Shown here piece by piece: positions 23,337 to 64,000 of a DNA stretch of 64,000 nt. The position numbers and the translations under genes were made by a program. The notes beneath the pieces were generated by a model, which saw only the letters and a program-made list of their open reading frames with translations, was not told where the DNA came from and ran no database searches. Positions within the stretch are counted from its first letter, which is position 1. Each line of letters opens with the position of its first letter. The stretch is from Tubiluchus corallicola (taxonomy: Eukaryota > Priapulida > Priapulimorpha > Priapulimorphida > Tubiluchidae). The DNA is taken from contig JAQGDQ010000803.1 in the NCBI GenBank assembly GCA_030141605.1, forward strand, positions 1 through 64,000, read 5' to 3'.

Positions 23337-24727
23337 TTTGAGATCCGTGTATTTACAGGCAGATGTATTTATAGTTTCAGCTAAAATTAAGTAACTAGTA
23401 CGTTTAACACTGCCTGCAGTTCTGACCTTCATACAGCACCAATTTCAATAATTGTTACCTCACACAAAGACTTGACATCAACATATAATTACCAGTAAAA
23501 GCTTAAGTTATGAATTTGTGATAGCGTAGAATTTGATAGCTTATAATCGTACATACAGACATTTAATAAAATTAATAGTGAAAAAAGCGAGTCTCAGAAA
23601 AACTCAAGTTTCTTTATGAATTTTAATCCTATAACACGCATCCTAATCTTTTCACATACGCTGCTTGCTTGTCTGACTAGCTCACACTTTGCTAAAAACG
23701 GAACGTCAACGACGAATAACCGCGAATAAATTCTAGTGACACGCAAAAAGAAAAAACTGGCATATACATTTTAGCCACAACTTGATAAATTTATTGGACA
23801 ATTTTTCACTTAGTTTGACTTCAAAAAATAGCTACATAGTAAATTACATTTTCAAAAAAACCACAACAAAAATGAAAGCTTTTGTTAGACTAACATGAGT
23901 AGTGCCTATTACAGGCCTACATGAGTCACGTTTTACTGTAATGACAGTTATTTTTAATACCTCTAAATAAATGCAACTTAAGACTTGCGCATAAACTAAA
24001 AAGAATTTAAAAATTACTAGTGATTATGAGCATTTAAATTTGCACAAATACAATATTGAATTTCACACTTGAACTATTCAAACTTATAAATCTTCAAATT
24101 TACGAAAGTATATTAATTACATTTTGCTGATTAGCATAATTTATATCTTAACATACCATTTAGCATACCGTAGGTTTGTTATTGCAATATCAAGACACAC
24201 AATTATCAAGATATTACGACGATCTCAGTTCGGTGACTGCATTATAGGTTCATGGCTATTTATATGTGAAAATGAAATCACAATTGTTTGTGGTGTATTA
24301 GAAGTATAGCTATGTGGTTACAGTAAATTACATAAATTTGATTGGCAGAGCAGGCTGCGCGACTGCTTGTAGTGTACTACTTTTTATAAAATGTATTTGT
24401 TTGCTATTAGCGGTTATATAAAAGTAGATAAGCTAACTGCTTGTGATGTGTTATAAAATATGGGTTTTAGATGAAAGGGATACACATTTACAAGGAAAAT
24501 AAGAATTTTTTAACACTGGGTGTTTTTTTTTAAATTTGGCACCCCTCAAAATTTAACACCCTAGGTTGTAGCCTATTCGTAGATAAGCCCTCGGTAATAT
24601 CATACACAATTCTCCAATGAACCTTGTTCTGTACCTTACAACCAGTGGAACATTAAAAAAAATACTGCTAAATTAACTACAGCAAAGTCATGGTATACTG
24701 TATGCTTTCAAGTCACGTTTTCTCAGT
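23337..24727. other. Intergenic downstream of NBN
   Basis: This stretch lies past the stop codon of the minus-strand NBN gene, so its right end should hold the NBN 3' untranslated region. I see no canonical AATAAA on the minus strand close to the stop, and no other gene or repeat relative. Confidence 0.4.
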
Positions 24728-26791
24728 TCATTTTTTGCTTTTCTTTCGTGCAGGTCCGGCATTCCACAATGCATCCATCATATGCCGTTCGGAGTTTTGC
24801 ATCATCACGTCACGGTCATCAAACATCATATCCTGATGACCGTTCATATTTGACATGTGCGGTGCTAAATCAGAACCCCCGATAATGCACGGTAACGATC
24901 TGTCACTGTTCGTCTTAACTTTTCTAAAATTTTTGAAATTTTTTATTGAGGACACTGTGTCCAATGCAACATGGGTGCCTTTCTTAGGCGCATTTTGCGA
25001 CTTTCTCAAAAGAGGTACAATTTTAAACTGCACGAGACCGGCAGGTAAACTCGATAACATATCATTGGTTTCACCACCGGGTACAGAATTTTTTACCTTC
25101 GACTGAAGTAAATCTTTCGAACCAGAAGGTGCAGCTTGGAGGTCGTCAACTTCTTCCGAGACATTACTTGTATCACCATTTTCAGTAAATAAATACTTAT
25201 GCACATTTCTATTGTCGCCGAAAACTTCCGACTCCAAACCGTTACCGTCTGTTCCTTCTGGTTCTGTGTTTTTTAGCCTAGAACTAGTGACAGCAGCATC
25301 ACTGCAAACAGGTGATGCTTTCCCAACCGGAAACAAATGCGGGTCACCATCAGGTTTTTGAGATACGGTTTTCGTCCAGAAATGCGAGGGTTTCTTAAAG
25401 ACGTCATTTGCCGACGTATCTTGATGTTCTGTTTTTATTCGCTTTACTGGCATTGTGTCGACATTACCATTCATCACCTCCACGTCACTTTGTTCAGTAG
25501 CTACAGAAAGGCTTGTCTGTTCGGTTTTGACACAAGGTTCTTCCGTAGCAACGGAAACCCGATTTACCTCGTTAATGTCACAGGTGCGCTGAAATGAAGT
25601 CTCAACAAATGAATTGTTGTTCAAAGGCGTTTCTAATTTGTTTGTCGATAAAGAGGAAGTTGCCTCTACAGGACAAGTTTCTCTAATAACAGATACGTCA
25701 CCCACTACACTCTTGTTCTTATGCACATTTACTTGTGATAGCTGTGTATCCTGTACAAATTGTGATAAGGACTGCGAAGGCATGGGTCGTGTCACACTAT
25801 GCAACATTGCATGTGAATCATCCGGATTGCAGTAATGTTCAGTGGAGCAGTGAAGCACGGCCATTCCGATTTCCGAATCTTGTATTAATCTCTTACCACA
25901 TTTTCGCACGAGGGCAGTGACGTGTGAGATCCAGTGACGGGCATTTTCCGACATAAACTTTTGCGATTCTTCAGTGGGACTGCAGCACATAACGCAAGAA
26001 CCAGGCGCCGTGAGGATGCTGTCATCGTTGTCATCCGTTCCCTCTTCCAGTAATATTGGCTTCCCGCCGCCTAGGCTGATAGCGACTGATAATTTTTTAA
26101 AATGCTTAGGAGAGAGGAACACAAACGTTTTGCCTTCGAACAGTTTTGATCTTTTTGCATTTACGGAAAAGCTAAATTCGCCACTTTTTATAGATTTTTC
26201 AGTAACAGGAGGAACATAGTCTACCTCACGTGGTTTAGCACAATTCGACCGCACCGCCTCACATAAGTCTACTAAATACCGAGGAGTAACAATTGGATTG
26301 AGAGTACTGAGAGCACAAACCACCTTTATAGTCACAGTTATTTCCTGCATTATCAGGTGAGTGCATTCTTTCCGCCACTCTGCAACAAGATGGCCGCCAA
26401 GTTTCAACAACAATTGTTTGACATTTGCTTTTGCTGATGCATCCAGACAAGATGCGCAAGCAACAAAAGGCTGATAAGTCACCTTAAATACGCTCGCCAG
26501 AGTTCCAAACCTGATAAGATCGTTTGTTTTTAAGTAAGTTGCTGAAGAAATTTTCTCTTTGTTAACAAACGTACCGTACTTTGACAAATCTGTAACTTTT
26601 AACGTTGGCATTTTAAACGGGTATGACAAATTTGCTTCGGCATGTTCCGATATCAAATTAGCATGATTACGACTTACAGACGCATCATTTGCCAGTAAGA
26701 TATCACCAGACTTCCTACCGACAGTGTACTCCTTGCCAGTTAATATCTCTAGTACAATTTGGTCATCTGGCACACTTTTTACAATCCACAT
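24728..26791 (-). CDS. NBN: Nibrin (NBN), single exon
   Basis: The 687-residue product is the NBS1 subunit of the MRE11-RAD50-NBS1 complex, which acts in the nucleus to sense and process DNA double-strand breaks and to activate ATM. An FHA domain occupies about residues 1-108, with GRK at 25-27, SRNH at 40-43 and KYGTFVN at 71-77. Tandem BRCT repeats follow at about 107-190 and 214-330. The middle is long, polar and low in order. Near the C-terminus are the MRE11-binding motif KNFKNFRKV (617-625), the conserved IIGGSDL (636-642) and a basic end with DALWN, where vertebrates have the acidic FxF/Y ATM-binding motif. The start is preceded by an in-frame TGA 17 codons upstream. Length is a little under the vertebrate 754. 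There is no intron, unlike the multi-exon vertebrate gene. Identity is firm. Confidence 0.96.
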   Translation of the reverse strand: MWIVKSVPDDQIVLEILTGKEYTVGRKSGDILLANDASVSRNHANLISEHAEANLSYPFKMPTLKVTDLSKYGTFVNKEKISSATYLKTNDLIRFGTLASVFKVTYQPFVACASCLDASAKANVKQLLLKLGGHLVAEWRKECTHLIMQEITVTIKVVCALSTLNPIVTPRYLVDLCEAVRSNCAKPREVDYVPPVTEKSIKSGEFSFSVNAKRSKLFEGKTFVFLSPKHFKKLSVAISLGGGKPILLEEGTDDNDDSILTAPGSCVMCCSPTEESQKFMSENARHWISHVTALVRKCGKRLIQDSEIGMAVLHCSTEHYCNPDDSHAMLHSVTRPMPSQSLSQFVQDTQLSQVNVHKNKSVVGDVSVIRETCPVEATSSLSTNKLETPLNNNSFVETSFQRTCDINEVNRVSVATEEPCVKTEQTSLSVATEQSDVEVMNGNVDTMPVKRIKTEHQDTSANDVFKKPSHFWTKTVSQKPDGDPHLFPVGKASPVCSDAAVTSSRLKNTEPEGTDGNGLESEVFGDNRNVHKYLFTENGDTSNVSEEVDDLQAAPSGSKDLLQSKVKNSVPGGETNDMLSSLPAGLVQFKIVPLLRKSQNAPKKGTHVALDTVSSIKNFKNFRKVKTNSDRSLPCIIGGSDLAPHMSNMNGHQDMMFDDRDVMMQNSERHMMDALWNAGPARKKSKK

Positions 26792-28600
26792 TGTTGCAGT
26801 AAGTTTAACGTGCCCAGCATGACAGACATATGGGGTTAGTCACCAGTGCGGTTCAGTTACTGCCAGTTGAGAAAACTTAAAAAAATAACATACCATTATG
26901 ATTATTGAGCATAAGCTGGAAGACATATTTAAAAAAGTCTAACATTTTTAAACTAACAGATTACTACCCGTAATTAGGCCAAAAGAACAGGCCTATTTAA
27001 ACTTAAGAAATATGTAATATTAAAAAAGATTAGTAATTGAAAGCAAATTGGCTCCCAATGGCTCAAATTGATAATTAAGGTAACCTATATAATTATATTA
27101 ATTTCGGCGGTATATATTTATAACCGACGGGGCTACAGCTCCGACGACAGCACCATTCTCAGAGATGTGTACATCAAAACGAAAGGTCGGCATTATCAAT
27201 TATTTTATTAAACTTTAAATTTCAATAATTTTCTTTATTAAATTTTAATATTGGTTGTTATCAAATAAAAAGGAAGACTATGTACAATTAAAGCTCAACA
27301 TGCTTTAAAAGCTTTTAATTCAGCTGGTCCAAGTATTGCACTCAATGGTATATGGGCTAGTGCACCAAGTGCCAACCACAGATAGATAGATAAGCCTAGG
27401 TAAAGCTCAATTAAGTGAAAAAAATTATATCAAGCGACGATTACTATATCGACACCTTTTTCATAAACGTACTCCTGGATAAACAAAGCACTTGTCTATT
27501 CATTCTGTTTAATAGTGCACTTTTGCCTACATTAACGCCTTTTTAGTAGTTACTGCAAGATAATTAACTTCTTCACAAAGTTACAGTTAACTAGTTGACA
27601 TAATTCTTAATCAACACAAGCTGTTTCATTATGGAATACTCTACTGTAAAAATTAACGATACAAGTTTATCTAACTTTAAAATCAAATTAAAATAACACA
27701 AGTTTGAATACCCTACTACCAACATAACAATATTTATTTGCGAAGCAGTATGGTATAGTATAGGTTATATAGTAACTACCCATACACTTATATACGCCCA
27801 TAATTGTAAAAATCAATTTTTTACTTGATAACTCATTTAACAGTAATAACTCTCGCATAATTTTAATTGCATAATTGTGTAAAAATTTACCTGTTATAAA
27901 TGTACATACATATAATACAAATATAAAATGATTTGATTACTATCTGTATGGAATGCCTAATGGCACATTGTTTGCAGTGTTACCTTCGTACCTGGCTCAT
28001 TTGTCTTTTTTAGAGTATTTTATGCACTAATATGTATATTTTCAACATTTGTGGTGTTCAAATTATTATAACACAAATAAACATTTTTATATAAAACGAG
28101 ACACTCTTACTAATCTTCATGCTTTTAACAAACCTAGGCAACGAACGACTGTCTATCATTTGGCGCGCGCAAACTGATGTAACTTCTGCTTTTTGAGGAA
28201 AATAGCCGAAAATGATTGCGTTCAAAGGTGTCTGATATTGCTGAGCATCGCAAAGTGAAAAATGAAAATTTAGGCAGAAAATAATGTCAAAATTTAAAAT
28301 TCGCTCTCACAGTCGGTCTTTTATTTTAGCTGTTGATTTATAGAATAGAAAAGGCAATGATATGTATTAATGGATATTTTGCTTTATACTCAATTGATTG
28401 TAAGTGCCTGATTTTTAGTCGTGGTAGACACCTTAAAGAAGCAAATTAGCTTTTTGTCGTGGTAGCTCAGTTGCTATAATGCACGATCTATATCAGTGTT
28501 ATCATGATAAATCAGCTTATGATATGCTTAAGCTTAACATTTATCCTTTGACAGTAACGGTGTAATTCATAAATTGCTTACTATAACGGTGATCACGTTG
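26792..28600. other. Intergenic region between NBN and GTF3C2-like gene, left part
   Basis: It holds the likely NBN promoter just right of 26791. A fragment at about 27105-27190 (CCGACGGGGCTACAGCTCCG and ACGAAAGGTC) belongs to dispersed family DR4, seen again at 57225 and 61045. The rest is AT-rich with no recognised gene. Confidence 0.5.
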
Positions 28601-28639
28601 TGATATTTGTCGTATAGCAAGACAGTTAATTATCTTCAC

Positions 28640-28960
28640 ATAAATAATGGGCAATGTATTGTGCTTTTTGTGGGTCGATATCTTCAAAAAACATACCTCA
28701 AAGGTATTAATATAGGAGACATTTTAATGTATAAATATTTGTCTAGTCCATTTTTGAAACCATCGATCGTTTGAAGTTCTGTGACTTCTTCCGATAGGGA
28801 ATTCCATAGATCAATTTCGGAATTAGAAAACCTGTGCTTGTATTGCTCGGTATTAGGTCTGTGCTTGTGAAGTTTGAGAGAGTGACCTGCAAGCTTCTCT
28901 AATTAATAGCACATAATAGCTATAGAGTAATGAAGCAAACTGCAAAGTAAAATTATCATA
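28640..28960 (-). pseudogene. LINE reverse transcriptase C-terminal remnant
   Basis: On the minus strand, about 28890-28708 reads HKHRPNTEQYKHRFSNSEID then LWNSLSEEVTELQTIDGFKN and GLDKYL. The arrangement of SxxxDLWNSLxxEV and FKNxLDKYL is typical of the end of CR1/jockey-like LINE proteins. No complete element is present. Confidence 0.75.
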
Positions 28961-29229
28961 TGTTGGAGTGGATAATAAAGTACCAAATTGTTCCAAAGAA
29001 ATCTGCACAGCATTTGTCCATAAGCTGTTTTTAATGTCAAAAAGGGGCAGTAAACCAAAAAAAGCATTAGCAGTGCAATTGTTTATTTAGTGTTGCAATG
29101 TTGTGTTTTTGAATTTCAATATCTGTATGAAAACTTTCAACAATCAGTTTTCATCTCTATGAACTGATAACTTTTTTAACTTTCTTTCATTCCATTTATA
29201 TTCCATTCTTAAAACAATTTCCTCTGCTA

Positions 29230-29720
29230 TTCGTTCCGTGCTTTAAGAACTTACTTACTGACGACCACCAACTTCATCTAAATGGAAATGTAATCGATGC
29301 CGATAGTAGCCGTAGTTGTAAGCTTGAACAACCTTGTACTGTCCCCCAACCCCATTCTTTTTCAAAAACTCCTCCAAGTGGCTCTACATTGGCAGAGTTC
29401 ACTGCTTTCTCCCTAAACTGGTTCCAAATATTAATAACCCTTTAACTGAAACTGTATGTTCTAAGACCAAGTCTATACTTTCTCTTCATTAAGTTTTGGA
29501 GTGACTTCTTCTTGTTCTAGTGTTATCACTAACGGTAGAAAAGTTCATTACATTTCAGACGCGTCGAGTTCATTCACAATTCCAAAAAACTTCAATCAGA
29601 TCCGCTCTCAGTTGATGGTACTCTGTGGTATATTAATCTTCATATGTTAATTATGCAAAACTAGGACACTCAATCAAGTTTATAGCTGTCTTTTGTACTC
29701 TAATATCTTTAGCATGTATG
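29230..29720 (-). pseudogene. Second LINE reverse transcriptase C-terminal remnant
   Basis: The minus strand near 29490-29370 reads KRKYRLGLRTYSFS, a stop, then RVINIWNQFREKAVNSANV. This is a broken version of the same LINE tail pattern as at 28640 but from a different copy. Confidence 0.6.
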
Positions 29721-29952
29721 GTCTCCATGCCTGCATGCAGTAATTCAAGCGTAAAATCTGATTGGAATGAGGAACGAGCACCGTTTTCATTGCAAGAGTT
29801 TAAGCAAAATTTTTCTCTTGTTATGTTTGTGCAGTATACGTTTGTTTGTAAATAAACTGTTATTCTTTCTCAGTCTGTTTTAATGCCTTTAGAAGCTGAA
29901 TCAATAAAGTGCGCACGACTGATTAAAAACCGCAAAGCTGGAAAGATACAGA

Positions 29953-61666
<31,714 letters not shown>

Positions 61667-63278
61667 GTAACTATAATTGTAGTTTTGTCTTGCCGTTACC
61701 GGATGCGTGAAAAGTTTAGCTTGGTGTCCAGCTACAGGTAACTACAGTTGTAGTTTTGTCTTGCCGTTACCGGATGCGTGAAAAGTTTAGCTTGGTGTCC
61801 AGTTACAGGTAACTATAGCTGTAGTTTTATCTTGCCGTTACCGGATGCGTGAAAAGTTTAGTTTGGTGTCCAGCTACAGGTGACTATAGTTGTAGTTTTG
61901 TCTTGCCGTTACCGGATGCGTGAAAAGTTTAGCTTGGTGTCCAGCTACAGGTAACTACAGTTGTAGTTTTGTCTTGCCGTTACCGGATGCGTGAAAAGTT
62001 TAGCTTGGTGTCCAGCTACGGGTAACTACAGTTGTAGTTTTGTCTTGCCGTTACCGGATGCGTGAAAAATTTAGCTTGATGTCCTGCTACAGGTAACTAT
62101 AGCTGTAGTTTTATCTTGCCGTTACCGGATGCATGAAAAGTTTAGCTTGGTGTCCAGCTACAGGTAACTATAGTTGTAGTTTTGTCTTGCCGTTACCGGA
62201 TGTGTGAAAAGTTTAGCTTGGTGTCCAGTTACAGGTAACTATAGCTGTAGTTTTATCTTGCCGTTACCGGATGCGTGAAAAGTTTAGTTTGGTGTCCAGC
62301 TACAGGTGACTATAGTTGTAGTTTTGTCTTGCCGTTACCGGATGCGTGAAAAGTTTAGCTTGGTGTCCAGCTATAGGTAACTACAGTTGTAGTTTTGTCT
62401 TGCCGTTACCGGATGCGTGAAAAGTTTAGCTTGGTGTCCAGCTACGGGTAACTACAGTTGTAGTTTTGTCTTGCCGTTACCGGATGCGTGAAAAGTTTAG
62501 CTTGATGTCCTGCTACAGGTAACTATAGCTGTAGTTTTATCTTGCCGTTACCGGATGCATGAAAAGTTTAGCTTGGTGTCCAGCTACAGGTAACTATAGT
62601 TGTAGTTTTGTCTTGCCGTTACCGGATGCATGAAAAGTTTAGCTTAATGTCCAGCTACAGGTAACTATAGCTGTAGTTTTATCTTGCCGTTACCGGATGC
62701 GTGAAAAGTGTAGCTTGGTGTCCAGCTACAGGTAACTACAGTTGTAGTTTTGTCTTGCCGTTACCGGATGCGTGAAAAGTTTAGCTTGATGTCCAGCTAC
62801 AGGTAACTATAGTTGTAGTTTTGTCTTGCCGTTACCGGATGCGTGAAAAGTTTAGCTTGGTGTCCAGCTACAGGTAACTACAGTTGTAGTTTTGTCTTGC
62901 CGTTACCGGATGCATGAAAAGTTTAGCTTAATGTCCAGCTACAGGTAACTATAGCTGTAGTTTTATCTTGCCGTTACCGGATGCGTGAAAAGTTTAGCTT
63001 GGTGTCCAGCTACAGGTAACTACAGTTGTAGTTTTGTCTTGCCGTTACCGGATGCGTGAAAAGTTTAGCTTGAGGTCCAGCTACAGGTAACTATAGTTGT
63101 AGTTCTGTCTTGCCGTTACCGGATGCGTGAAAAGTTTAGCTTGGTGTCCAGCTACGGGTAACTACAGTTGTAGTTTTGTCTTGCCGTTACCGGATGCGTG
63201 AAAAGTTTAGCTTGGTGTCCAGCTACGGGTAACTATAGTTGTAGTTTTATCTTGCCGTTACCGGATGCGTGAAAAGTT

Positions 63279-64000
63279 GCCACATTGCCATTTGAAGTAG
63301 AATCAAAGTACGGAAGAAATCAAAACTGCAGATTGATAAGGAAGCTGCTGACTCGCAGTTTTTGTTTGATGATTTCCAAAGTAGTGTAATCACCAGTAAT
63401 TTAATAATGAAGCAAGACAAAAACGATAGAACGAAAGTGTGCAATTCCACAAATGAGGTACATTCTAGTGCTGTAGTGGTAAGGTAGATTTACTGTCCAA
63501 AAAGATTTTCTCTTGACGGGAGTTGGAAGCTGGGGGAGGCAACACCGCCACCCCATCCCTCAAAGTTGCTGACTAAATGTATTAGTAGGCCTGGATAATG
63601 TAGCTAGATATGGATTGTCGTGGCGAATCATTATCTGGAAGATTTTGTCTTGGAGAAAATTTTGAAAAATAAACATCACGTTTAAAATGTCAGTAACATT
63701 TGTGAAATACATGTATGTGTTCATTTAAATGTCTTAAATTGCACACTAAATATTAATTGGTATTTATAATATGGTACCCAGACTTGCGTTTTACATTTTT
63801 CATTGCTATGCACTGTGTGTCATTAATGAAGTGAACTCAGTTATATTCACACCACAACACGTTTTAGCGACTGTCTGTTCATCAGAATTTCGTAACTGAA
63901 TTCAGTTAATTTTCTTCCCTGCCATGCCGTGTGTTGCTATAGGATATACATCGCAGTGATACGATAAATTTATACAATCATAAAATGATTAAAAACCAAA
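63279..64000 (+). other. End of window; one unassigned open stretch
   Basis: From about 63289 to 63487 one plus-strand frame is open and reads protein-like text (KVRKKSKLQIDKEAADSQFL then FDDFQSSVIT). It does not continue exon 20 in any phase I tested, and I recognise no domain. It could be an exon of another gene, a repeat remnant or chance. The rest of the stretch shows nothing. The next WD exon of the GTF3C2-like gene was not found here. Confidence 0.3.

Noticed and set aside
28450-28520. tRNA-like GTGGTAGCTCAGTTGCTATA
   Set aside because: Resembles an A box but I find no B box or cloverleaf downstream.

Overview
This is nuclear DNA from an animal, most likely a marine invertebrate; I cannot name the phylum from the sequence. 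It is AT-rich, its coding exons are short and bounded by GT/AG introns, and all three recognisable genes are animal housekeeping or transport genes. Almost everything else is mobile DNA and tandem repeats.

Layout. (1) Positions 972-14594, minus strand: the first ten coding positions of a major facilitator transporter closest to SLC18B1. The 3' end runs off the left edge. One helix-coding exon is present in two diverged 91-base copies (9336-9426 and 6973-7063), a candidate mutually exclusive pair. Its introns hold a 60-base minisatellite, a solo LTR, hAT elements and a LINE tail. (2) 14600-24700: no gene recognised, only hAT elements, a 67-base minisatellite, long AG, CT and TCTA runs and a decayed 5S-like fragment. 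(3) 24728-26791, minus strand: an intact single-exon nibrin (NBN) gene. (4) 26800-29950: intergenic, with LINE 3'-end remnants. (5) 29953-61666, plus strand: twenty exons that chain in phase at every junction into at least 998 codons. They give an AT-hook, eight zinc fingers in four C2HC+C2H2 pairs, an acidic and basic linker, and the WD-repeat part of GTF3C2 (TFIIIC110). The gene is open at its 3' end. (6) 61618-63278: a 71-base tandem array that begins inside the last recognised GTF3C2 exon, so that the exon end and its 5' splice site are repeated more than 23 times.

Mobile DNA is well preserved and can be delimited by eye from target-site duplications: twelve non-autonomous hAT elements (8-base duplications), two mariner-type MITEs and one pogo/Tigger relic (TA duplications), two solo LTRs (5-base duplications), a 5S-rRNA-headed SINE, a tRNA-type SINE and several LINE tails. 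Two elements sit inside older ones. Several GTF3C2 introns carry an insertion a few bases to a few dozen bases after the 5' splice site.

The three genes are not an operon and have no shared pathway. NBN and GTF3C2 are divergently arranged about 3.2 kb apart. The most unusual items are the exon/splice-site minisatellite, the duplicated transporter exon, the paired zinc fingers fused to GTF3C2, and the minisatellite grown inside a mariner MITE.
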